This document shows positions 20,301 to 26,637 of a stretch of 64,000 nucleotides of DNA, piece after piece. Position 1 is the stretch's first letter; each line of letters starts with the position of its first letter. A model generated the notes under the pieces. It was not told where the DNA came from and made no database searches. It saw nothing but the letters and a program-made list of their open reading frames with translations. This DNA comes from DATFVA01 sp963832355 (GTDB lineage: Bacteria > Bacteroidota > Ignavibacteria > Ignavibacteriales > Ignavibacteriaceae): NCBI GenBank assembly GCA_963832355.1, contig CAWHTX010000019.1, positions 234,275 to 298,274 of the forward strand, given 5' to 3'. The position numbers and the translations under genes were made by a program.

Positions 20301-20952
20301 TTCCGCGAAGCACGGGATTATCGGGGGAAAGAGCGCGTTTCCTGTGAGCGATCACCAGGTCTTCATTCATCATTGCCTGCATATCTGCAGGAGAAAGCTG
20401 TTCAACTTTCATTACTTCGTGCGAGGTTCTGAAACCATCAAAGAAGTGAACGAAAGGCACTCTTGCCTCAAGCGTAGAAGCCTGTGCAATCAGGGCAAAA
20501 TCCATAACTTCCTGAACAGAATTCGATGAAAGGAGCGCGAAGCCTGTGGAACGGGTCGCCATAACATCACTATGGTCGCCGAATATTGACAGAGCCTGTG
20601 CGGCAACCGATCGTGCCGAAACGTGGAATACTGCGGAGGTCAATTCGCCTGCTATCTTGAACATATTCGGGATCATTAAAAGGAGTCCCTGGCTGGCCGT
20701 AAATGTTGTTGTAAGAGCACCTGTCTGCAAAGCACCGTGAACACTTCCTGACGCACCGCCTTCACTCTGTAACTCACTCACCGAGGGAACTAGTCCCCAT
20801 ATATTTTTCATTCCTACTGCTGACCATGCATCGCACCATTCGCCCATATTTGACGAAGGGGTAATGGGATAAATCGCTATAACTTCGTTTGTATGATAGG
20901 CAACGTACGCAGCCGCTTCGTTTCCATCAATTGTTACTTTTTTCCGTTCCAT
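17374..20952 (-). CDS. nifJ: Pyruvate:ferredoxin (flavodoxin) oxidoreductase
   Basis: This is a single-chain homodimeric PFOR, 1192 residues from the ATG at 20952 (MERKKVTIDGNEAAAYVAYH). A frame extending 20 codons upstream exists but is not family-like. It oxidises pyruvate and CoA to acetyl-CoA and CO2, reducing ferredoxin; it can also run in reverse. Visible parts in order: the pyruvate/CoA domain with YPITPSSNMGEWCDAW, two [4Fe-4S] ferredoxin motifs (CIQCNKCVIVCP and CTGCSLCVDVCP), and the proximal cluster plus TPP domain with CSGCGETPYVKL, NATGCSSIYGG, GGDGWAYDIGYGGLDH and SNTGGQMSKSTPRGA. The length is normal for NifJ. It indicates an anaerobic or facultative metabolism. Confidence 0.97.
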   Translation of the reverse strand: MERKKVTIDGNEAAAYVAYHTNEVIAIYPITPSSNMGEWCDAWSAVGMKNIWGLVPSVSELQSEGGASGSVHGALQTGALTTTFTASQGLLLMIPNMFKIAGELTSAVFHVSARSVAAQALSIFGDHSDVMATRSTGFALLSSNSVQEVMDFALIAQASTLEARVPFVHFFDGFRTSHEVMKVEQLSPADMQAMMNEDLVIAHRKRALSPDNPVLRGTAQNPDVFFQARETVNPFYIACPGIVQKQMDKFAELTGRSYHLFDYVGAPDAERIVVMMGSGAEAADETVKYLQSKEEKVGLIKVRLYRPFSIEHFINALPKTTKSIAVLDRTKEPGAPGEPLYLDIVNAISEMYNEGTLPFEYPKIIGGRYGLSSKEFTPGMVKAVLDQLKEAKPKNHYTVGIIDDVTNTSLDVDPAFSVEDDETFKGKFFGLGADGTVGANKNSIKIIGEGTDYSAQGYFVYDSKKSGSGTVSHLRFGPKEIKSTYLIHKANFVACHQQVFLEKMDMLADAVEGATFLLNTKVPKEQVWDSLPEKVQKDLIDKKMKLYAIDAYKVADETGMGVRINTIMQTCFFAISNIFPKDEAIEMIKKSIKKTYGAKGDKIVEMNFNAVDQTLSNLFEIEVPDKVTSKTQLQPAVAGNVPEFVREVTAEIIAGNGDLIPVSKLPNDGTYPTGTAQYEKRNIALEVPVWDEDICIQCNKCVIVCPHATIRSKIFEESALKNAPADFKAVKFRAKDYGEGLYYSLQVAVEDCTGCSLCVDVCPVKNKKEVKLKAINMKEQLPLRETERANWDFFLTLPDLDRTKINVSKVKDSQFLQPLFEFSGACSGCGETPYVKLVSQLFGDRAVVANATGCSSIYGGNLPTTPWAQDKDGRGPAWSNSLFEDNAEFGFGFRLAIDKHNDQAQILLRKYTAELGEELVNGLLNADQKDEAGIYEQRERVNALREKLKAKMNNGLGSEARKDFVHLESLADYLVKKSVWIMGGDGWAYDIGYGGLDHVLASGKNVNVLVLDTEVYSNTGGQMSKSTPRGAVAKFAAAGKPMAKKDLGLMAMSYGNVYVAKVAMGSNDTQTLRAFLEAEAYDGPSLIIAYSHCIAHGIDMGRGMQNQKAAVDSGYWPLYRYNPDEVAAGKNPFKLESKGLKIPLRDYAYLETRYKMLTKSHPQEAEKLMKEAQEDVVSTWKLYEKMAEDRKP

Positions 20953-21207
20953 TTTCCTTACCATTAATTTTTTGAGAAAATCGCATAAAATGTTGAATAC
21001 ATACTGAGCCAATTTTTATACCAGCAATTTTGGTTCAAAATGAAAAGAAATGAGTAAAACCATTACCAGTATTGACAATCAAAAGATGTGTATTTCAGCT
21101 AAATTCTCACATCTGAGATAATTTTTATTGAAAAATTCATCACAAAAATCCCCTGCATTTTACTCTTTCAGAATCCCTGATTAAGCTGTTCATAGGCCAC
21201 TCTCCTG

Positions 21208-21349
21208 ACCTTCGTAGAAGGTCCAAATTGTAGAATAAAATATTACCCTCCCGATCCTCGTAGAGGATACATTATTGTAGACTGCACCCCCTGCACATCA
21301 ACCAACCTCGTAGAGGCTGCACTATTCCCCCGGTCCTTATGTGAAGGAC
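21208..21349 (+). repeat. Four tandem short hairpins with a conserved TCGTAGA core
   Basis: Four small palindromes lie in the 450-bp gap upstream of PFOR: ACCTTCGTAGAAGGT (21208-21222), ATCCTCGTAGAGGAT (21254-21268), CCTCGTAGAGG (21306-21316) and the variant GTCCTTATGTGAAGGAC (21333-21349). The first three keep the loop core CGTAG while the stem bases change with complementarity. ATTGTAG follows the first two. The same element, inverted, recurs at 46778-46845. No coding frame is present in the gap. Confidence 0.75.
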
Positions 21350-21404
21350 ACAATAAAAGATTAACTTCAAAACCATTAGATTTGTATCTAAAAATCAGGA
21401 ACTT

Positions 21405-21878
21405 ATGGCTAAGCAGAACAGAGAGATCGAGAGAAAATTTTTAATAACCGGTGATGAATGGAAAGGAAATTCCCAGGGAATTCTCTACCGCCAGGCATAT
21501 TTGAGTACAGAACCCGGAAGAACGGTAAGAGTCCGGCTGGAAGGTGAGGAAGGAAAGCTTACGATAAAAGGACAGAAAAAGAACGGGGCCGGAGATGAGT
21601 TTGAGTACGACATCCCCGGGGATGAAGCAGCATATCTGATAGACCATCTATGCCTCAAGCCATTCATTGAAAAAATGAGATATAAAATAAATTATAAGGG
21701 GAATACCTGGGAAGTTGATGAATTCTTCGGCGCAAACCTCGGCTTGTGCCTGGCGGAAATAGAACTTGATTCTGTGGATCAGAAATTTGAAAAACCAGGG
21801 TGGGTCGGGGAGGATGTAACCGAAGATTCGCGGTACAAGAATGCTAACCTTGTAAAAAATCCCTTCAGCAAATGGTAA
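21405..21878 (+). CDS. CYTH domain protein (inorganic/organic triphosphatase-like)
   Basis: The protein has 157 residues with the defining ExExK-type start (REIERKFLI), then YLSTEPGRTVRVRLEG, KLTIKGQ, KMRYKI and WEVDEFFGANLGLCLAEIEL. These charged strands form the tunnel that binds triphosphates with Mg2+. Bacterial CYTH proteins of this size are mostly tripolyphosphatases, with a minority class IV adenylate cyclases or thiamine triphosphatases; the substrate is not decidable here. It is a single-gene unit with a weak AGGAA ribosome site, flanked on both sides by repeat-rich intergenic DNA. Confidence 0.92.
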   Translation: MAKQNREIERKFLITGDEWKGNSQGILYRQAYLSTEPGRTVRVRLEGEEGKLTIKGQKKNGAGDEFEYDIPGDEAAYLIDHLCLKPFIEKMRYKINYKGNTWEVDEFFGANLGLCLAEIELDSVDQKFEKPGWVGEDVTEDSRYKNANLVKNPFSKW

Positions 21879-21893
21879 ACCAGATTGTCGTTT

Positions 21894-21973
21894 GTTTTTA
21901 ATCAGCTTTGCTGTCGGTTTTAAGCAGCATTGCCGTCGGTTTGAATCAACTTTGTTGTCGGTTTTAACCGACG
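21894..21973 (+). repeat. Array of about 23-bp units ending in TGTCGG/CCGTCGG, closed by an inverted CCGACGG
   Basis: Three consecutive imperfect units of the form TTTTAAnCAGCTTTGCTGTCGG are followed by TTTTAACCGACGG, whose CCGACGG is complementary to the unit ends. The same layout recurs at 22279-22341 and, more diverged, at 38040-38127. It starts just after the CYTH gene stop. Folding of the last inverted copy onto one of the units would make a hairpin. Confidence 0.6.
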
Positions 21974-22049
21974 GATCATAGGCTATTCCCCCCACAACAA
22001 TTTAGCATTACAAACCCGTTTGTTTTTGTTTTAATAGTAGTAGTCACGG

Positions 22050-22196
22050 GGTTGTGCCGTAGTTTGAGGCCGGGATGAGGCCGGGATGAGGCCGGGATGA
22101 GGCCGGGATGAGGCCGAAGAGTTTATTAGTCCCGGGGTTATCCCGTAGTTGGAGGCCGTTTGTAGGCCGGATGTAGGCCGACAGATGGCCGGGAGA
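22050..22196 (+). repeat. GGCCG arrays with an 11-bp period (two blocks)
   Basis: A header similar to GTTGTGCCGTAGTTTGAGGCCG is followed by four perfect copies of GAGGCCGGGAT (22066-22109) and a fifth, diverged unit. A second block at about 22137-22196 has the header GTTATCCCGTAGTTGGAGGCCG and further GGCCG motifs about 11 bp apart with different spacers. A third member lies at 52551-52611. The remainder of the 570-bp gap holds only the neighbouring CCGACGG arrays. Confidence 0.75.
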
Positions 22197-22278
22197 AAGT
22201 ATTGGTTACGGAGTTGTACCGATTTAAAACCAGGAAGTAATTTAAAAGATCTTATTTAAAAATCCACTCCTTGCCATC

Positions 22279-22341
22279 GTTTTTTTAATCAGCTTTGTCC
22301 TTGGTTTTAACCTGCTTTGCCGTTGTTTTTAACCGACGGAC
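22279..22341 (+). repeat. Second TTTTAA...CCGACGG array
   Basis: TTTTTTAATCAGCTTTGTCC-type units (two, diverged) are followed by TTTTTAACCGACGG, repeating the layout seen at 21894-21973. It lies about 105 bp upstream of the DUF481 gene. Confidence 0.5.
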
Positions 22342-22446
22342 AAGAAAATACTTTCCCTCTCACACTCAGCTTCACTTTATATTTGCATTTTTGACAAATG
22401 TCCCTTAATTCTTAGATTAGATTTTCCTTAAACAAACAATAAAATT

Positions 22447-23208
22447 ATGAAAGCTATTCTATCCGTACTATTTTTTACTTTAATCAGTTATACAGTTTCC
22501 GCCCAGGTCAATACCGAAAAATACAGAGAAACCAATGATTCAACCGGGTTCTCCGGAAATGTAGATATCAGTGCTACGGCAATTACCGGGAATACAGATT
22601 TCCAGCTCATAAACGGTGATACCAGGTTAAACTACAACTGGGGAAAAAGCTACACATTCTTCGTCGGCAGTGCCGGGTACGGCTGGCAGGATAGGGAGGC
22701 ATTTTCCAACCAGGCCCTGGCTCACCTGCGGCACGTATTGTCTATGAGTGATTTTCTCCAGCTGGAATTTTTTCTTCAGTTCGATTACAATAAAAAACGG
22801 CTCCTTCTCTCACGAGAGCTTGCAGGTTCCGGTGTTCGCCTTAAGCTTATCACGGAAAAGAGTATAAAAATAAGGTACGGACTCGCATATATGTTCGAGC
22901 ACGAAAAATATGACCTTCCCGCTAACTCATCTCACGGAAGACTTACAGATGCAAACCGGCTAAGCAGCTACATTACCTTCGACGTGCTGCTTAAGGATGG
23001 ATTTAATTTTGTTTCCGTTACATACTTCCAGCCGGAGATTACCGAATGGAGCGACCATAAGGCAATATCTGATAACTCGTTTGTTTCGGAGCTGAGTTCA
23101 CTGCTGGATATAACGTTCGGCGTCAGTCTCCGCTACGATTCGCGCCCTCCCGATACAATTAAAAAACTGGATACGGTAACTAAGTTCGGGCTGTCGTTCA
23201 AGTTTTAG
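22447..23208 (+). CDS. DUF481 outer-membrane protein
   Basis: This 253-residue protein has a signal peptide ending VSAQ and alternating beta-strand pattern throughout, closing with FGLSFKF (C-terminal aromatic, as in outer-membrane beta-barrels). FSGNVDISATAITGNTDFQ and LRHVLSMSDFLQLEFFLQF fit the DUF481/YdiY family, which are predicted small beta-barrels of unknown function. The start is clear from the signal peptide. It is separated by repeats from the CYTH gene and by 320 bp from IDH, so it is probably monocistronic. Confidence 0.82.
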   Translation: MKAILSVLFFTLISYTVSAQVNTEKYRETNDSTGFSGNVDISATAITGNTDFQLINGDTRLNYNWGKSYTFFVGSAGYGWQDREAFSNQALAHLRHVLSMSDFLQLEFFLQFDYNKKRLLLSRELAGSGVRLKLITEKSIKIRYGLAYMFEHEKYDLPANSSHGRLTDANRLSSYITFDVLLKDGFNFVSVTYFQPEITEWSDHKAISDNSFVSELSSLLDITFGVSLRYDSRPPDTIKKLDTVTKFGLSFKF

Positions 23209-23530
23209 GGGAACACAATAGCGGATGTTGTGCAGCATTACTACTCCCGTAAATACAAAACCGGTATCCAAAGGAGGTTTTAATCTCGGAACCCTGCCCG
23301 CATCTCCTGTATCCTGTCTCCTTATGACGCTTCTTATTTTTGTCTCTCACAGGAAATTGAAAGTTGTAAAGATTGAAGATTAAGGAGACAGCCTGTATTC
23401 TGATCAGCACTTTTGGTTGGCTGAAGAGGCGATGTCCCTAAATAACAATCTTTAATAATTATCAAAGATTCAGTATGTTTAATTTTACTTTAAAATATAT
23501 TCATATCGTTTAATTAGCGGGAAAAAATAA
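23209..23530 (+). other. 322-bp intergenic region with a long-range 11-bp inverted repeat
   Basis: No credible gene was found. CTGTCTCCTTA (23314-23324) is perfectly complementary to TAAGGAGACAG (23381-23391), with 56 nt between them. The region would be transcribed as the leader of the IDH gene if its promoter is far upstream. An isolated AAAGGAGG at about 23270 has no start codon at a suitable distance. Confidence 0.4.
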
Positions 23531-25756
23531 ATGGACAAAAAAATCACATGGACCAAAATTGATGAGGCCCCGGCATTAGCATCGTATAGTTTACTGCCAA
23601 TCGTACAATCCTTCACTAAAGGCTCAGGAATAGAGATCGAAGTAAAAGATATCTCCCTTGCAGGAAGAATTATTGCCAACTTCCCCGAAAACCTTACTGA
23701 AGAACAGAAGCTACCCGATTACCTTGCACAGCTCGGTGAACTAACTCAATCGCCCGGCGCTAACATTATAAAACTCCCTAATATCAGTGCATCTATACCA
23801 CAGCTTCACGCTGCCATAAAAGAACTGCAGTCGAAAGGTTATAAGATTCCTGATTACCCTGATGAACCTAAAAATGAAGAAGAAAAGAAACTAAAGGAAA
23901 GATTTTCTAAGGTGCTTGGCTCTGCTGTGAACCCGGTTCTTCGTGAAGGAAACTCCGACCGACGTGCCGCAGCTTCAGTTAAGAAGTTTGCTAAAAAACA
24001 TCCTCACAGGATGATGAAACCCTGGCCTGAGTCGGGCTCAAAATGCCGTGTTGCTCATATGGACCAGAAAGATTTTTACGGCTCCGAACGTTCAGTTACT
24101 CTTAATAAAGAAGATGTTGTTAAGATCGAATACGTCGGCAAGGATGGAAAGACAGAAGTCCTTAAGGAGAACCTTAAGCTGAAGAACGGTGAAGTTATCG
24201 ACGCTGCTGTTATGAATGTTCGCGAACTCCGGAAGTTCTATGCAAAGACAATTGAAGAAGCAAAGAAGGAAAACGTGCTTCTCTCACTTCATCTGAAAGC
24301 GACGATGATGAAGGTGTCCGATCCTATTATGTTCGGCCACGCTGTTATGGTTTATTATAAAGACGCGCTTGAAAAACATGCAGATACACTGAAGGAGATC
24401 GGCGCTAATCCTAATTACGGACTGATGGATATTCTGGAAAAACTGAAGAAATTACCTGAGGATAAAAGAAAAGAAATCGAAGCCGATATAAATAAAGTTT
24501 ATGAATCCCGTCCCCAGCTCGCAATGGTCGATTCAAGGATCGGCAAGACAAACCTTCACGTCCCGAATGATATCATTGTCGATGCTTCAATGCCGAACGT
24601 TGTGCGCGACGGCGGTAAGATGTGGAACGCTAAGGATGAACTTGAAGACTGTATAGCTATGATCCCCGATCGCTGCTATGCAACTATGTACGGTCAGATA
24701 ATCGAAGACGCAAAGGAAAAAGGACAGTTCGATCCCTCAACAATGGGCGCTGTTTCTAATGTGGGACTTATGGCTCAGAAAGCAGAAGAGTACGGCTCGC
24801 ACGATAAAACATTTGAAGCTCAGGGTGACGGCACTATCCGCGTTGTTAATGCAGAAGGCAAAGCTCTCCTTGAACAGCAGGTTGAGAAAGGAGATATTTT
24901 CAGGATGTGCCAGGCTAAAGATGAGCCTATACGCGACTGGATAAAACTTGCAGTTAACCGCGCTCGCGCATCTAATACTCCTGCTATATTCTGGCTGGAT
25001 GATAACAGAGGTCACGACAAAGAGATCATCGCCAAGGTTAACAAATATCTTCCCGAACACGATACAAAAGGTCTTGAGATCAAGATCCTTAAACCTGTCG
25101 ATGCAATGAAGTATACTCTTGAAAGAACGAGAAAAGGACTGGATACAATCTCAGTCACCGGAAACGTTCTTCGTGATTACCTCACCGATCTTTTCCCTAT
25201 TCTTGAGCTCGGAACCAGCGCAAGGATGCTGTCGATCGTTCCGTTGTTAAAAGGCGGCGGATTATTTGAAACCGGTGCCGGCGGTTCCGCTCCCAAGCAT
25301 GTTCAGCAGTTCTTAAAAGAAAATCACCTGAGATGGGATTCACTGGGTGAGTACTGCGCCCTCGCGCCTTCCCTGGAAATGATCGCTGATAAAACAGGAA
25401 ACGCCAAGGTCAAAATATTAGCGGAAACACTTGATATCGCTATCGGCAAATACCTTGAGAACGGACGTATGCCTTCAAGGAAAGCCGGCGAAATCGATAA
25501 CCGCGGAAGTTCATTCTACCTGGCTATGTACTGGGCAGAAGCTCTTGCGGCACAGGATAAAGATGCCGCAATGAAGGAAAGATTTACGAAGATCTATAAT
25601 GAACTGAAAGCAAATGAAGAGAAGATCGCGAAAGATCTTATCGATATTCAGGGAAACCCAACCGAAGTAGGCGGCTACTACCTCCCTGACGATAAGAAAG
25701 CTGCAGCAGCTATGCGTCCCAGCGAAACCCTCAACAAGATCATCGACACGATGTAA
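23531..25756 (+). CDS. icd: NADP-dependent isocitrate dehydrogenase, monomeric type
   Basis: The 741-residue length and sequence are typical of the monomeric IDH family (about 740 residues), unrelated in length to the homodimeric enzyme. It converts isocitrate to 2-oxoglutarate and CO2 with NADP in the TCA cycle. Characteristic segments are KIDEAPALASYSLLPIVQ at the N-terminus, REGNSDRRAAASVKKFAKKHPH (shown as adjoining motifs NSDRRAA and KKFAKKHPH), HLKATMMKVSDPIMFGHAV and FETGAGGSAPKHVQQF near residue 580. It is monocistronic, with a strong terminator 17 bp after the stop. The ribosome site is weak. Confidence 0.97.
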   Translation: MDKKITWTKIDEAPALASYSLLPIVQSFTKGSGIEIEVKDISLAGRIIANFPENLTEEQKLPDYLAQLGELTQSPGANIIKLPNISASIPQLHAAIKELQSKGYKIPDYPDEPKNEEEKKLKERFSKVLGSAVNPVLREGNSDRRAAASVKKFAKKHPHRMMKPWPESGSKCRVAHMDQKDFYGSERSVTLNKEDVVKIEYVGKDGKTEVLKENLKLKNGEVIDAAVMNVRELRKFYAKTIEEAKKENVLLSLHLKATMMKVSDPIMFGHAVMVYYKDALEKHADTLKEIGANPNYGLMDILEKLKKLPEDKRKEIEADINKVYESRPQLAMVDSRIGKTNLHVPNDIIVDASMPNVVRDGGKMWNAKDELEDCIAMIPDRCYATMYGQIIEDAKEKGQFDPSTMGAVSNVGLMAQKAEEYGSHDKTFEAQGDGTIRVVNAEGKALLEQQVEKGDIFRMCQAKDEPIRDWIKLAVNRARASNTPAIFWLDDNRGHDKEIIAKVNKYLPEHDTKGLEIKILKPVDAMKYTLERTRKGLDTISVTGNVLRDYLTDLFPILELGTSARMLSIVPLLKGGGLFETGAGGSAPKHVQQFLKENHLRWDSLGEYCALAPSLEMIADKTGNAKVKILAETLDIAIGKYLENGRMPSRKAGEIDNRGSSFYLAMYWAEALAAQDKDAAMKERFTKIYNELKANEEKIAKDLIDIQGNPTEVGGYYLPDDKKAAAAMRPSETLNKIIDTM

Positions 25757-25772
25757 TCACAACTTTGAACAT

Positions 25773-25806
25773 AAAAATACCCCTGAGCTTCCGCAGGGGT
25801 ATTTTT
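25773..25806 (+). terminator. Rho-independent terminator of the IDH gene
   Basis: AAAAATACCCCTG and CAGGGGTATTTTT form a 13-bp perfect stem with an 8-nt loop, ending in TTTTTGTTT. It follows the IDH stop directly. The A-rich left arm makes it potentially bidirectional. Confidence 0.92.
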
Positions 25807-25988
25807 GTTTAGAACATCTCTCTCAACCTTTGGATGGTCTTTCGGAGATTTTACTCTCGCCGGATCTTATACCATCAATTATCTAGATTCTTTCTTTATC
25901 ACGATCGTGTTCAACATCGAGGTCAGGTTGAATGCTTATTTAACCAAAATTTCATATATTTATACAATTAGAAAAGGCTATAAACTTT

Positions 25989-26222
25989 ATGACAAAGTTA
26001 AGTAGAATAGAAATAAATCCAGAAGTATTGACCGGGAAACCCGTAATTAAAGGAACCAGAATTCCGGTAGAACTAATTGTTAAGCTTGTCGCTCAACGTT
26101 GGACTGATGAGCAGATTATTGAAGAATATCCTGCTCTCAACAAAGAAGATATTAAGGAAGCATTGTATTACGTAGAGAGTCTGGTTCGTAATGAAGAAGT
26201 TTATCCTGTTTTCAAGAAGTAA
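25989..26222 (+). CDS. DUF433 domain antitoxin
   Basis: The protein has 77 residues matching DUF433: RIEINPEVLTGKPVIKGTRIPVELIVKLVAQ, then the helical EEYPALNKEDIKEALYYV, each quoted as contiguous family motifs. DUF433 proteins are HTH-containing antitoxins usually paired with a PIN-like partner. Here the stop overlaps the start of the DUF5615 gene by one base (TAATG), as expected for a co-translated antitoxin-toxin pair. The antitoxin is first, so it can also repress the operon. Confidence 0.88.
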   Translation: MTKLSRIEINPEVLTGKPVIKGTRIPVELIVKLVAQRWTDEQIIEEYPALNKEDIKEALYYVESLVRNEEVYPVFKK

Positions 26223-26581
26223 TGAAATTTCTCATCGATGAAAATGTGGGGTTCTCAATCCTCGATATGCTTCAGAAGGAAGGACACGATGTTAAATCAG
26301 TCTCTCAACTCTATCCGTCTTTTGAAGATAAGTTAATCCTCGAAAAAGCCGCACAGGAGGAGAGGATTATAATTACAAATGATAAAGATTTCGGTTATTT
26401 AATTTTTAAATATCAACTTCCTGCGGTTTCTATTATTTTGTTCAGATTTGAAGAGGAAGATATCACCTTAAAAAAGAATGCGCTGAAAACAATTCTAACT
26501 TTGCCGCAGGAAAAAATAATAAACCATTTTATTGTTGCCAGCGAAAATAAAATCCGTATAAGACCTCTTACCCTAACCTAA
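26222..26581 (+). CDS. DUF5615 PIN-like toxin
   Basis: The protein has 119 residues. The N-terminus MKFLIDENVGFSI carries the conserved D-E-N acidic cluster of PIN-like nucleases. GHDVKSVSQLYPSFED and IITNDKDFGYLIF supply the remaining acidic positions. By family precedent it is the putative RNase toxin of the DUF433/DUF5615 type II module. The reading frame is intact with all expected acidic residues, so the module may be functional. Activity is inferred from the family. Confidence 0.87.
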   Translation: MKFLIDENVGFSILDMLQKEGHDVKSVSQLYPSFEDKLILEKAAQEERIIITNDKDFGYLIFKYQLPAVSIILFRFEEEDITLKKNALKTILTLPQEKIINHFIVASENKIRIRPLTLT

Positions 26582-26637
26582 CACACTCAAACGTAAACTA
26601 TTTATTAGTATCCGATTTACTATAGTACCATTTGGCA

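Noticed and set aside
22066..22120. CRISPR-like array
   Set aside because: The 11-bp GGCCG units have no spacer of CRISPR length, and no cas gene is present.
23198..23410. A 70-codon minus-strand frame overlapping the DUF481 3' end
   Set aside because: No ribosome site or conserved features, and it covers the inverted repeat of the IDH leader.
25805..26005. A 66-codon plus-strand frame before the DUF433 antitoxin
   Set aside because: It begins inside the IDH terminator, has no ribosome site or family resemblance, and overlaps the antitoxin start.
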